Of a DNA stretch of 29,326 bases, positions 21,562 to 29,326 are shown one piece after another (within the stretch, counting starts at the first letter, position 1; each line of letters begins with the position of its first letter). This DNA comes from a virus: IMG/VR virus record IMGVR_UViG_3300028920_002952, positions 1 through 29,326 of that record. One strand, written 5' to 3'. Position numbers and translations under genes: made by a program. The notes below the pieces were generated by a model. The model was not told where the DNA came from. It searched no databases and was given only the letters and a program-made list of their open reading frames with translations.

Positions 21562-21774
21562 GTGAATAAGGAAAGTGATGGACTATTTTTTCGTCACTCA
21601 TTTTTATATAAAAAAAGCTTTGTTTTTACACGTTTTCAAACGTTCATCGACTTTTCAATTGACACACATTCAAAGCACATTGTAAAGCATTTGACATTGT
21701 GCAAAGCACCAATCCAATGGAAAAGAGGCAAAAAGCCCCTATGTAAAAGAATACATATAATTACAGAACATTAA
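21562..21774 (+). CDS. Possible small basic protein, GTG start
   Basis: 70 residues if the GTG at 21562 is used; GAAAGGGTACTAA precedes it at good spacing. It begins NKESDGLFFRHSFLYKKSF after the initiator and is basic (QWKRGKKPLCKRIHIITEH). An alternative 35-residue frame starts at an ATG inside it (AAGGAAAGTG before ATGGACTAT), so only one of the two is likely real. It would be the first plus-strand gene. Not recognised, and low-complexity DNA makes the call uncertain. Confidence 0.35.
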   Translation: MNKESDGLFFRHSFLYKKSFVFTRFQTFIDFSIDTHSKHIVKHLTLCKAPIQWKRGKKPLCKRIHIITEH

Positions 21775-22236
21775 CCTTAACAATGACACACAAAGCACAA
21801 GCGCAGAACATTAACCTTAACAATGCATAACAATGCATAACTATAGAACATTGCACACAATTGACTTTAGTTAACTTTAATTATGTTTAATTATAGCCCC
21901 CACCACAAGAAAATGAACATGGGCGCGTGGCTCACACCCCCACAAATCTGCTCCTATAAAGAAGTTTTATTTCGATGGGGCCGGGGAGATAAAAAAGGGT
22001 TTATAAAGCAAGGTATCAAAACAAGGAGATAACAAAGGTGGGAAGCATAGGGTTGAAAAACATGGGCAAAAACCCTATTTCACCGGTAGCAAAACATTTA
22101 TATCTCCATGTAATATAAGGGGTTTACAACTCTCGCCATTCTAAGGATGGGAGGGCTTAACCAACAAGTAGAGGATGAAAAAGGTATAGAAACCATGCAA
22201 TTACCATGAGGTAATTGTGATCATGAGAGGTAAGAT
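21775..22236. other. Leader and candidate packaging region before the terminase genes
   Basis: No supported gene. A direct repeat CAGAACATTAACCTTAACAATG-like unit (21763-21785 and 21802-21825) is followed by CATAACAATGCATAACTATAG, echoing the 17.25-kb array. A GC-rich island (21925-21955, GGGCGCGTGGCTCACACCCC) breaks the AT-rich context. Hairpins: ATAGGGTT/AACCCTAT (22047-22078) and CAATTACC/GGTAATTG with an ATGA loop (22198-22217), just before the small terminase gene. A 26-codon GTG frame at about 22038 has a ribosome-like GGAG but no other support. cos or pac sites often lie here; none can be proven by eye. Confidence 0.45.
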
Positions 22237-22800
22237 ATGCCAAGTAGGATCAACAAAAACAAACGCAAGATCAAACGTAGAGGCAGTCTAAGCGGCAAGG
22301 GTCGCAAAGGAAGACCGTCAAAGTTTACACCCAAACGTAGGAAGCTGATCTACCGAGCATTTGAAGCAGGGATACCATCAAAGAGTAGGATAGCTGAACT
22401 GGTAGGCATAGACCGAAGTCTGTTAGAACACTGGTTGGACAAAGGCAGGGACCCGAAGAACAGTGACTTCTATGCGTTCCGCAAACGTATCATGCGCATA
22501 CAGGCACAGAGAGAAGCAGACCTGTTAGCAACGATAGAACAATGTGCGCATGGAGGTTGTACTATCAAGGAAACTGAGGTCAAGATAGGGCCAAAAGGCA
22601 AAGAAATCAAGACCCGAAGAAAAGAAATGGCACCCCAATGGCAAGCAGCAGCATGGAGACTTGAACGGTGGATGCCAGATGACTACGGCCTCCGACCTGT
22701 TAACTTGAATGTAGACCAGACACCTGAAGACTTAGCCCGAGAAATACAACAAGCTGCACAGGCACTGGATGCAAGCATACCTACGTTTGAGGATGAGTAG
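22237..22800 (+). CDS. Terminase small subunit
   Basis: 187 residues. The basic N-terminus (NKNKRKIKRRG) carries the KIKRR motif also found at 5.2-7.3 kb. A helix-turn-helix follows (about 30-70: RRKLIYRAFEAGIPSKSRIAELVG and LLEHWLDKG), then a helical segment and the conserved tail APQWQAAAWRLERWMPDDYG typical of phage small terminases. It would recognise the packaging site and load the large subunit, encoded five bases downstream. The start at 22237 has AGAGGTAAGAT before it. Divergence within the family leaves the fold assignment by pattern, but the neighbour makes it firm. Confidence 0.88.
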   Translation: MPSRINKNKRKIKRRGSLSGKGRKGRPSKFTPKRRKLIYRAFEAGIPSKSRIAELVGIDRSLLEHWLDKGRDPKNSDFYAFRKRIMRIQAQREADLLATIEQCAHGGCTIKETEVKIGPKGKEIKTRRKEMAPQWQAAAWRLERWMPDDYGLRPVNLNVDQTPEDLAREIQQAAQALDASIPTFEDE

Positions 22801-22805
22801 ACAAC

Positions 22806-24182
22806 ATGTATAAAACCGGAATCGAAAGTAATGCTGCGCATACCATGCCGAAGTTCAAACCGTTGCGTTATCATAGGACGCAAGCTGCCTTGTGGCAAAG
22901 TCAAGCCCGTTTCAATGTAGTACCCGCAGGCCGCCGAAGTGGGAAGACTGAAATAGCTGGAAAGCGTAAACTGGTTGTCAAAGCTATGAAAGGCAATGAG
23001 GAAGGCAACTGGAAAGGCTTTGCGGCGGCTCCTACTCGTGATCAAGCCAAACGTATTTACTGGGAAGACTTGAAACGTTTGGTTCCTGTAACTCTCCGAG
23101 CAAAAGCACCTTCCGAAAGTAGTCTTATCATTACAATCGTCAACGGTAGTGAGATCCACATCTTGGGTATGGACAAACCAGAACGTGCCGAAGGTACGCC
23201 TTGGGATCATGGTGTGATGGACGAGTACGGCAACATGAAAGAGGAAGCATGGCCGATGCATGTGCGACCAGCGTTGTCTGACCGTCGAGGTACTTGTGAC
23301 TTCATAGGTGTGCCCGAAGGACGTAATCATTACTACGATCTTGCTATGGATGCAATGGCCGACATGGACATGCATCCTGATGGTAATAATACATGGGGTT
23401 ATTACCACTGGCTGAGTGAAGATATCTTGCCCGAAGAGGAGATCTTACAGGCCAAGAAGGATCTGGATGAACTCACTTATCAGCAGGAGTACTGTGGATC
23501 ATTCGTTGTGTTCAGTGGTTTGGCTTACTACAAGTTTGATCGTAAAGTGCATGTAAGCAGTTGCAACCAGTTTTACAACAAACACCATCCCCTCATACTT
23601 ACCTTTGACTTCAACGTATCTCCCGGAACAGCTAATGTCATTCAAGAAATGACAGAGTGGCCTCAGAGTCAAGTGCCATTGATAGGGCATACTTGTACCA
23701 GTGTTATCGATGAGGTTTACATTCCGAAGAACAGTAATACCGAACGTGTGTGCAATACCATTGTCGAGCGTTACGGTAATCATCAAGGGCTTGTGTTCTG
23801 TTACGGAGATGCAACTGGAGGGGCTAAAGGTACTGCCAAAGTAAAAGGCAGCGACTGGGATCTTATCAAAGGCATTTTGAATCCTGTGTTTGATACCCGG
23901 ATCAGTTACAAGTATCGCCGAAGTAATCCCAAAGAACGACGGAGAGTCAATGCTGTCAATTCAAGGCTAATGAATATGATGGGGGACATACACTTGCAAA
24001 TCGATGGCGCTAAAGCGCCAAATACCGTGAAAGACTTCGAGGGTACACGTATCTTAGACGGGACTGCAGGTGAAATTGATAAAAAGTCCGATCCGAAGCT
24101 TACCCACTTAACTGACGGCATTGGTTATTACATTGCAGAGAAGTTTCCAGTTATAAAACCACAAGCAGCAACAGGATACTAA
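22806..24182 (+). CDS. Terminase large subunit (ATPase and nuclease)
   Basis: 458 residues. It pumps DNA into the prohead and cuts it. Walker A AGRRSGKT at 41-48, Walker B VMDEY with D139-E140, and GVPEGRN (168-174) as the coupling region. The RuvC-like nuclease has LTFDFN (D268), VIDEVY (D302/E303), CYGDATGG (D335) and a final HLTDGIGYY. The ATG at 22806 has only GAGG about eleven bases upstream; M14 (MPKFKPLRYHRTQ) is an alternative start that would keep all motifs. It ends one base before the portal ATG. Confidence 0.96.
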   Translation: MYKTGIESNAAHTMPKFKPLRYHRTQAALWQSQARFNVVPAGRRSGKTEIAGKRKLVVKAMKGNEEGNWKGFAAAPTRDQAKRIYWEDLKRLVPVTLRAKAPSESSLIITIVNGSEIHILGMDKPERAEGTPWDHGVMDEYGNMKEEAWPMHVRPALSDRRGTCDFIGVPEGRNHYYDLAMDAMADMDMHPDGNNTWGYYHWLSEDILPEEEILQAKKDLDELTYQQEYCGSFVVFSGLAYYKFDRKVHVSSCNQFYNKHHPLILTFDFNVSPGTANVIQEMTEWPQSQVPLIGHTCTSVIDEVYIPKNSNTERVCNTIVERYGNHQGLVFCYGDATGGAKGTAKVKGSDWDLIKGILNPVFDTRISYKYRRSNPKERRRVNAVNSRLMNMMGDIHLQIDGAKAPNTVKDFEGTRILDGTAGEIDKKSDPKLTHLTDGIGYYIAEKFPVIKPQAATGY

Positions 24183-24183
24183 C

Positions 24184-25710
24184 ATGGATCTTTTTGAAAG
24201 TATTGTTGAACAGATCACAAGTAAAACCCTGTCCAGTCTTTTGACGAAGGAGCGTCAAAACGATATTCTCAATATCGGCAAGAACTGGGACTTCTACAAT
24301 GGCGACCAACAGGGTTATATCAAACAGTACCGAGGCGAGGATCACGATGACTATGTTGACAAGGATAAACCTACGTTCAACTATACCAAGTTGATTATCG
24401 ACGAATATGTGAGTGGTGTCTTTGGCAAACCGGTGCTGGTCAAGTTCGATGATGATGCTCATACAAAACGTTGGGATGAGATTACACAACCGATCTCCTT
24501 TGTCAATCAGATACCATTTATGAAACAGGTGCAGCGGATTGCTGAAGTGTCTGAAACCTGTTTGATAATGACCCGTTGGGATGAAAACAAAAAACTGCCT
24601 TATTTTGAGGACATCCGTGGTGAGTTTATCTCGTTTATACCCAAGGATGACAACCCCAAAGAAATTGGCGTTTTGATCATCTCCTATGTGTATGACACCG
24701 GCATTCCTGATCCTGCCTTGCGTTTTATGGAACGTGTGGAATTGTGGAATGATGAGAAATGGGAGATATGGGTTTCCAATACCAATACCAAACAAAAGGA
24801 GAAGGTATCTGGAGGCAAGAATCCATACGGTATTATACCGGGAGTACTTTTCAAACCCGAAGAGGACGACAATAGCTTTTACGGGAAGAGTACTACCAAA
24901 GACTTTGTGACGATCAATGAAGTCTACAATAACCTGTGGACCGCTTTGATGCGTATCTCAGTCTTTCAGTCATTCTCGGTTATGGTGGTCACTTCTGACA
25001 ACGAGATCAAGATTGAAGTAGCACCGACCAGATACCTTAAAATCCCTGAAGTAGATAAGGCTGATGTCAAATATATTACGCCGGATGCCAAGATAGAGGA
25101 TGTTCGTAAGGTACTGCTCAGCCTTAAAGAAGACTTGCAAGATTTCAGCCGTGTGCCTCAAAGTGTTTTTGCGTCCCAAGGTACGAAGGGTGCGCCTCAA
25201 TCTGGATATGCACTGAAAATCAAACGTATACCCATTGAGGAGGTTTGGGAGAATAGGCGACTGTCTTATGGCCCGACCTACACAGACCTAATTCGTATCA
25301 CGATGCATGTGGATGCCGTACACACCGGTAACGGTGACACAAGCGTTTTCTTGGAAACAAAGCCAAGTGTAACATTTTCCAGCACTGTTCCGGGCCTTAG
25401 CCCTCAGGAACAGTTGATTAGTGACCAGTTTGATCTGCGTTATAACCTGATTACACCGGTTGACTTGTTTGTTCGCAAACATCCGGGTATCAAAAGGGAA
25501 GATGCACGTAAGCAGATTGAAGACAATATGAAGGAGAATATTCAACTCGGTGCTAATGTATTTGAGCCAATCAGCACTGCCGGAACGGACGTCGTGCTTG
25601 AGAACATCTTAGATATGAAACAAGAAGACAAAGATTTGCAAGACCCCGAGAAGCAAACACAGCAATCCGGCACCAAAAAACCTGACAATTACAAAATGAA
25701 AAAAGACTAA
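24184..25710 (+). CDS. Portal protein (SPP1 gp6-like)
   Basis: 508 residues. It forms the ring at one vertex through which DNA enters and leaves. The order is typical: WDFYNGDQQGYIKQ near residue 35-50, NYTKLIIDEYVSGVFGKPV at about 66-84, a long middle with NPYGIIPGV, and a helical stem region (EVYNNLWTALMRISVFQSFSVMVV). The acidic, lysine-rich tail after residue 470 is low-complexity. It begins one base after the large terminase stop and ends three bases before the MuF protein start, so the packaging genes form one translational chain. Confidence 0.93.
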   Translation: MDLFESIVEQITSKTLSSLLTKERQNDILNIGKNWDFYNGDQQGYIKQYRGEDHDDYVDKDKPTFNYTKLIIDEYVSGVFGKPVLVKFDDDAHTKRWDEITQPISFVNQIPFMKQVQRIAEVSETCLIMTRWDENKKLPYFEDIRGEFISFIPKDDNPKEIGVLIISYVYDTGIPDPALRFMERVELWNDEKWEIWVSNTNTKQKEKVSGGKNPYGIIPGVLFKPEEDDNSFYGKSTTKDFVTINEVYNNLWTALMRISVFQSFSVMVVTSDNEIKIEVAPTRYLKIPEVDKADVKYITPDAKIEDVRKVLLSLKEDLQDFSRVPQSVFASQGTKGAPQSGYALKIKRIPIEEVWENRRLSYGPTYTDLIRITMHVDAVHTGNGDTSVFLETKPSVTFSSTVPGLSPQEQLISDQFDLRYNLITPVDLFVRKHPGIKREDARKQIEDNMKENIQLGANVFEPISTAGTDVVLENILDMKQEDKDLQDPEKQTQQSGTKKPDNYKMKKD

Positions 25711-25713
25711 TCG

Positions 25714-26751
25714 ATGGCAGACCTTGGGAAACAATTTGTGCGGCAAGCGGTAATTGCTAAGAAGCAATCCGATGCGTTTTTCAAACGCTTGATTAACCAG
25801 TTGAAAAAACTGAACAAGCAAACCCACAAAGCCGCAATACAATCATACGACAGTCTTATTGACAGGTTGCATGTCGATGGTGTATCTATTGACAACTCGA
25901 TGGAAAACCTTGAATTGCTCTCGATGTACATGCAAGGTTTTGATCAATTGATTAGCAAGTACCGCACAAGGTATCAAACGGTTTACTCCAATAGTCGTGT
26001 AGAGTTGTTTGAATATGTGCGAGACAAAGAGTTAAGGTTAATGAAAGTAGTTGCTAAGATGGGTGTCAAAGATGATCGTATTTCTATTGATCAAAAGACG
26101 CTCGATCTTTTGCGAGAAGTCAACCTTAACATGTATCGCAATATCGAAAAGACTTTGATCAAATGGAGAAGCTTTGTTTATGATGCCTTTTTTGTAGGTA
26201 TTACACAAAGTAAAACCAGAGCAGCACTTCGAGAAGACTTTGTAACGAACACTGGCACATTGAAAATTGGCTCCTCTTTGGAGGAGGAAACAGAATTAGA
26301 AGCATCAATGGCCGCTGTACGCGAACGTACTGCATATCTTCGAGAGCAAGCACGGAGAAATGGGTATCGTTATTGTTGGAATGTCAACCCAATGGATCGT
26401 AGAACAAAGCCTATGTGTATGGAGGCAAGCTTGGCCGGTGTTATTACAGAAGAAGAAATGGGAAGGGTGCATGGGTTTCCCCCTCGTCATATTTGCCGGT
26501 GTGAAATTGCTTACACTCATGAAGATTGGGTAGAGCTTAATCAGTCGATCAATAATGAGTTGCGTATAATTCGAGAAAGGTTGATTGATGAACTGGTGGA
26601 TGCCCCAAGACAACTTGCTCAGTATTATGTGGGTGGTAGGTTGGTTATTCCACGGGATCCTGTTAGGGCGTCTGGTGAAAAGATGTATGCTGACATCGAA
26701 GAAAAACTTGAAACGGCAAGGGCGAATGAGGTTCCTGACTTTGAACCATAA
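25714..26751 (+). CDS. MuF-type minor head protein (SPP1 gp7-like)
   Basis: 345 residues. The N-terminal 200 residues are helical and basic. The C-terminal domain has the MuF signature: CWNVNPMDRRT (221-231), C235, then GFPPRHICRCE (254-264). Such proteins sit inside the head near the portal and can be injected or help assembly. The start at 25714 is two bases after the portal stop plus one (TAATCG ATG), with no strong ribosome site, so translation probably depends on the portal. Its stop overlaps the next ATG (TAATG). Confidence 0.92.
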   Translation: MADLGKQFVRQAVIAKKQSDAFFKRLINQLKKLNKQTHKAAIQSYDSLIDRLHVDGVSIDNSMENLELLSMYMQGFDQLISKYRTRYQTVYSNSRVELFEYVRDKELRLMKVVAKMGVKDDRISIDQKTLDLLREVNLNMYRNIEKTLIKWRSFVYDAFFVGITQSKTRAALREDFVTNTGTLKIGSSLEEETELEASMAAVRERTAYLREQARRNGYRYCWNVNPMDRRTKPMCMEASLAGVITEEEMGRVHGFPPRHICRCEIAYTHEDWVELNQSINNELRIIRERLIDELVDAPRQLAQYYVGGRLVIPRDPVRASGEKMYADIEEKLETARANEVPDFEP

Positions 26752-26987
26752 TGGGGGAGGTCATGGTAAAACTTACGTCACGAGGCAGAAAAAGGGTCAA
26801 AAAAAGCAATTTTGTTTTTCCGGCCAAAAGGAGATACCCGATTCATGACCTTGCACACGCAAGGAATGCGTTGGCAAGGGTTTCACAACATGGTACTCCG
26901 TCGGAAAAAGCTAAGGTAAGAGCTGCCGTCTATCGCAAGTATCCGGGCCTTAAAAAACGCAAAAAGGCAAGGAAAAAAGGCAAATGA
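26751..26987 (+). CDS. Small basic protein with a YPIHDxxHARNALARV motif
   Basis: 78 residues. The core RRYPIHDLAHARNALARV and HGTPSEKAKVRAAVYRKYP matches a short domain I recall from phage and actinobacterial proteins (DUF6582-like). It binds an unknown partner. The tail is all Lys, Arg and Ala (KKRKKARKKGK). The start overlaps the MuF gene stop by one base; an inner ATG (MVKLTSRGRKRV) has GGGGGAGG just in front but too close. It is encoded between the MuF and scaffold genes, so it could be a head accessory factor or a DNA-condensing peptide. Confidence 0.8.
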   Translation: MGEVMVKLTSRGRKRVKKSNFVFPAKRRYPIHDLAHARNALARVSQHGTPSEKAKVRAAVYRKYPGLKKRKKARKKGK

Positions 26988-27025
26988 CAATTTATAGCGA
27001 ATTGCCACCACCCATGGAGGTAAGT

Positions 27026-27286
27026 ATGGCCCCAAGAAAGCTTACAGCAGAGGAAAAACGTTGGCGAGCAGAATCAGATGCACACACCTTGGCAGCAGCC
27101 GAGGAGATTGCAAACAACAAGGCTCGCTTAAACGCCGCAAAGAAGGAAGCTCGGCGCATGGCGCAAGCTGCCATCGATCAGGCGAACAAATATGTGAAAG
27201 TGACTAAAACGCCGACCGCTAAGAAGCGGCCGAAACCTAAACCCAAAGCAAAAGCAAGGCCAAGAAGACGAACCACAAAACGATAA
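27026..27286 (+). CDS. Small basic head-operon protein, function unknown
   Basis: 86 residues from the ATG at 27026, which follows GGAGGTAAGT. A longer frame from 26984 overlaps the upstream stop (ATGA) and would add 14 residues; I prefer the better ribosome site. It begins MAPRKLTAEEKRWRAESDAH and has a long alanine-rich helix (ARLNAAKKEARRMAQAAIDQA) then a Lys/Pro/Arg tail (KKRPKPKPKAKARPRR). Likely nucleic-acid binding; no recognised family. Confidence 0.72.
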   Translation: MAPRKLTAEEKRWRAESDAHTLAAAEEIANNKARLNAAKKEARRMAQAAIDQANKYVKVTKTPTAKKRPKPKPKAKARPRRRTTKR

Positions 27287-27302
27287 ACGGGCGAAAGGAG
27301 GA

Positions 27303-27371
27303 ATGCTTTACAAGCGGCGAGGCAAGAAACCACGAGAGTTGAACTCTCAAACATATTTACACAAGGGATGA
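27303..27371 (+). CDS. Possible 22-residue peptide
   Basis: MLYKRRGKKPRELNSQTYLH begins it. AAAGGAGG ends one base before the ATG, closer than is usual, so this is uncertain. The hairpin GAGAG/CTCTC at about 27342-27356 lies within it. The rest of the gap up to 27416 holds no other candidate. Confidence 0.22.
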   Translation: MLYKRRGKKPRELNSQTYLHKG

Positions 27372-27416
27372 CCCTTAATAACAATTAAGACTCCCGATTG
27401 ATGAAGGAGAAAGCAA

Positions 27417-28274
27417 ATGCCAGATGATGATAAAACCAAAAAGGGTGATGACGACAAGGGCAAAAACCGAGGCGCGATGACGACCGAAGAAATTGAAGCA
27501 GCAGCAGCAAAAGCAGCCGAGATTTTGAAAAAGGAAGATGATGACGCCAAGGATAAAAAGGGTGGCGACGATGACGACGCCAACAGTGGAGATGATGATC
27601 TGAACATCGATCCGAATAACATCGACACCGAAAAAACCCTGAAGTACATTGACAAGCTTAAAGACGAGAATGCGCGACGTCGCATTGCTAATAAAAAGTC
27701 TGAGAAGCGTTTGACTGCCCTTGAAACCCAACTTGCCGATGCTCAAAAAGCATTGGAAGCGGCCACTGAAAAACTGAAAGATGTTGATACCAAAACGGCT
27801 AAACAAAAGGAGAAGGAGCAAACTGATCTGGAAAACGCCTTGAAGCAAGTTGAGGATTTGACCGGTAAAGTGGATACCCTTTCCAAAGACTTGGCCGAAA
27901 AGGATGTGGCCCTTGCCAATACAAACCGTCGTGTGATGGTGCAAGATCGTGAGAACATGATCGAGCGATTGGTGCAAGAAAAAGGCGTCAAGTTCTCCAC
28001 AGGTTTTGAAAGGGATGGATTGATTGCCTCTCTGACAAAGATGGAGGACGGTGAGTTCCAAAAAGACAATGACGAAGTAGTCCTCGATGTAATGAGGTTC
28101 ATCAAAGACGCACAGGCAAACGATACTAAAACTCCGGGTGCTGGTCCGGGTGGCCGTAAAACGTCAACACCTATTGGCGATGAGATTCAAGCATTACTGA
28201 AAACCAAGAACTTGTCGCCAGAACAAAAGGCACGTTTGGACGAGCTTACCGAAATGACCGGTCAAACCGGATAA
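27417..28274 (+). CDS. Scaffolding protein
   Basis: 285 residues. It begins with a highly charged acidic stretch (MPDDDKTKKGDDDKGK, EDDDAKDKKGGDDDDAN), then a long coiled coil from about residue 70 to 170 (KLKDENARRRIANKK, ALETQLADAQKALEAATEK, DVDTLSKDLAEKD). The C-terminus is helical (LLKTKNLSPEQKARLDELTE). Composition and position directly before the major capsid gene are typical of scaffolding proteins, which guide capsid assembly and then leave or are cleaved. Start: GAAGGAGAAAGCAA before the ATG. No protease gene is seen beside it. Confidence 0.86.
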   Translation: MPDDDKTKKGDDDKGKNRGAMTTEEIEAAAAKAAEILKKEDDDAKDKKGGDDDDANSGDDDLNIDPNNIDTEKTLKYIDKLKDENARRRIANKKSEKRLTALETQLADAQKALEAATEKLKDVDTKTAKQKEKEQTDLENALKQVEDLTGKVDTLSKDLAEKDVALANTNRRVMVQDRENMIERLVQEKGVKFSTGFERDGLIASLTKMEDGEFQKDNDEVVLDVMRFIKDAQANDTKTPGAGPGGRKTSTPIGDEIQALLKTKNLSPEQKARLDELTEMTGQTG

Positions 28275-28312
28275 GGATTCGTTTGCCGTAATAATCGAAG
28301 GAGGAAATACAA

Positions 28313-29326
28313 ATGGCAAATGAAGTAACAATGAATAGCAATCAGGCCACTGATCTTGACCTTTGGATTCCCGAAATTTGGTCGAGAAAAGTATACGAAG
28401 AAGCGAAATCCCGACATTTCTGGCAACGTTTCTCCGGCCCCGAGGGTTCCGGGATGCCGTTTATCATCAAGGAAGAATTACTTACCAATCCCGGTGATGT
28501 AATTCATATCTCTCAGGTCGCACATCTTACCGGAGCGGGTGTTACCGGTGAAACTCGGTTGCGTGGAACGGAAGAAAAACTGAGCCTCGCCGAAGTACAG
28601 GTCACTCCCGAGTGGAACCGTCACGCTGTTTCCGATACGGTAAAGGCGAGCAAACAAATCATGCACGAGTTCCGTGTCAAAGCTTCCAATGCGCTGTCCT
28701 ACTGGATGGCCACCAAGTTTGACACCAGTGCATGGACTGCTGCACGGACACTGACCGGTTGCGGTTTTGAGAACGTGACCATCGATCAGGTTTTTGCCAA
28801 TAGTGCCGCCGATTTGGATTCGTTGGATTCAGCAGATACCTTTGGTGTGGCCGAAATTCGCAAGGCCGCAGCGATTCTGGAGAGCAAGAATGTTGCCAAA
28901 GTCTCCGTGCCGGGAATGCCCGCCGGTGAGGGTTACTACCTGCTTTTCATCCATCCGTGGCAGGCATACTCGCTGAAGTCCGATAGCGAGTGGATTGCCA
29001 ACCATCAGTCTGCATCGCCTCGTGGTGATACCAACCCGCTGTTTACCGGTGCGTTGGGTGAAGTGGATGGCGTTATCGTACACAGCACCACTCAGTGTAC
29101 TACCGCCGACAATGCCAACTCTCCCGCAATTGCAACCGCCAGAGCCGTTATGGTTGGTCAGGAGGCAATGTGCCGTGGTTTGAATGAGAACATCGTCTGG
29201 TCGGAACAGATCGACGACTACGAATTTGAGCATGGCATCGGCATCCGCGCTGCATGGCAAGACAAAATCCTGTCGGCCAATGCAGTTGTCCATATCGTTT
29301 CTGCTGCTATTTCTCAGGCTACATAA
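28313..29326 (+). CDS. Major capsid protein (HK97 fold, N4 gp56-like)
   Basis: 337 residues, complete: the stop codon is the last three bases of the window. The opening fits the N4 gp56-type capsid family: LDLWIPEIWSRKVYEEA, then GMPFIIKEELLTNPGDVIHI and LSLAEVQVTPEWNRHAV. Other blocks: YYLLFIHPWQAYSLKSD, GALGEVDGVIVHSTTQC, and ARAVMVGQEAMCRGLNE. It assembles as the icosahedral shell over the scaffold. Start: AAGGAGGAAATACAA before the ATG, the strongest site in the head operon, in line with its expected high expression. Confidence 0.94.
   Translation: MANEVTMNSNQATDLDLWIPEIWSRKVYEEAKSRHFWQRFSGPEGSGMPFIIKEELLTNPGDVIHISQVAHLTGAGVTGETRLRGTEEKLSLAEVQVTPEWNRHAVSDTVKASKQIMHEFRVKASNALSYWMATKFDTSAWTAARTLTGCGFENVTIDQVFANSAADLDSLDSADTFGVAEIRKAAAILESKNVAKVSVPGMPAGEGYYLLFIHPWQAYSLKSDSEWIANHQSASPRGDTNPLFTGALGEVDGVIVHSTTQCTTADNANSPAIATARAVMVGQEAMCRGLNENIVWSEQIDDYEFEHGIGIRAAWQDKILSANAVVHIVSAAISQAT

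Noticed and set aside
21338-21601. Hydrophobic minus-strand frame of 87 residues
   Set aside because: It is the complement of an A/C-rich low-complexity run, with no ribosome site before its ATG.
23499-29293. Antisense frames across the packaging and head genes
   Set aside because: They are shadows of well-supported plus-strand genes and have no ribosome sites.

Overview
This window is about 29 kb of a tailed double-stranded DNA bacteriophage (or prophage) genome. The evidence is a continuous head-morphogenesis module on the plus strand (small and large terminase, portal, MuF-type minor head protein, scaffold, major capsid protein) facing away from a replication module on the minus strand (DnaB-type helicase, DnaG-type primase, SF2 helicase). 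The host is a bacterium using strong Shine-Dalgarno sites: nearly every minus-strand gene has AAAGGAG or AAAGGAGG before its ATG. I cannot name the host. I see no tRNA, rRNA, CRISPR array, integrase or insertion sequence.

Layout: (1) 1-5829, minus strand: DnaB-family helicase (cut by the left edge), an unrecognised protein that could be an initiator or helicase loader, primase, SF2 helicase, a small helical protein and a cysteine-rich protein carrying repeated KIKRR motifs. A 0.5-kb dyad-rich gap lies at 2031-2548. (2) 5983-11665, minus strand: a second KIKRR protein, then genes including a DUF3150-like protein, a Ycf46-like AAA+ ATPase, a 32-residue membrane peptide, a DUF1257 (Ycf35-like) protein and a DUF2997 protein. 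(3) 11775-17065, minus strand: thirteen small genes, almost all unrecognised. (4) 17.1-22.2 kb: very AT-rich, with iteron-like arrays, roughly thirty copies of AAGCCCCTT/AAGGGGCTT, five small minus-strand genes between 17.5 and 19.1 kb, and about 2.4 kb (19.1-21.56) with no gene I can support. (5) 22237-29326, plus strand: packaging and head genes.

The most striking feature is a repeated intergenic cassette on the minus strand. After a gene's stop codon comes a compact GC-rich hairpin, often capped by a cUUCGg or GCAA tetraloop, then a longer imperfect hairpin, then a nearly invariant leader (GGCAATCAAC ... AAAGGAGGATATTATG). Stem sequences differ from copy to copy while pairing is kept, and most imperfect positions are G-U pairs on the transcribed strand. 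That points to selection on RNA structure. The same architecture continues into the AT-rich block with different stems. It probably processes, protects or separately tunes the individual messages of a long operon, but the function is an inference.

Several genes are too short for routine ORF calling but have ribosome sites and sit in cassette context. They include three peptides of exactly 32 residues, at least two with a clear hydrophobic span. Many of the small genes have no function I recognise, and I say so in each entry.
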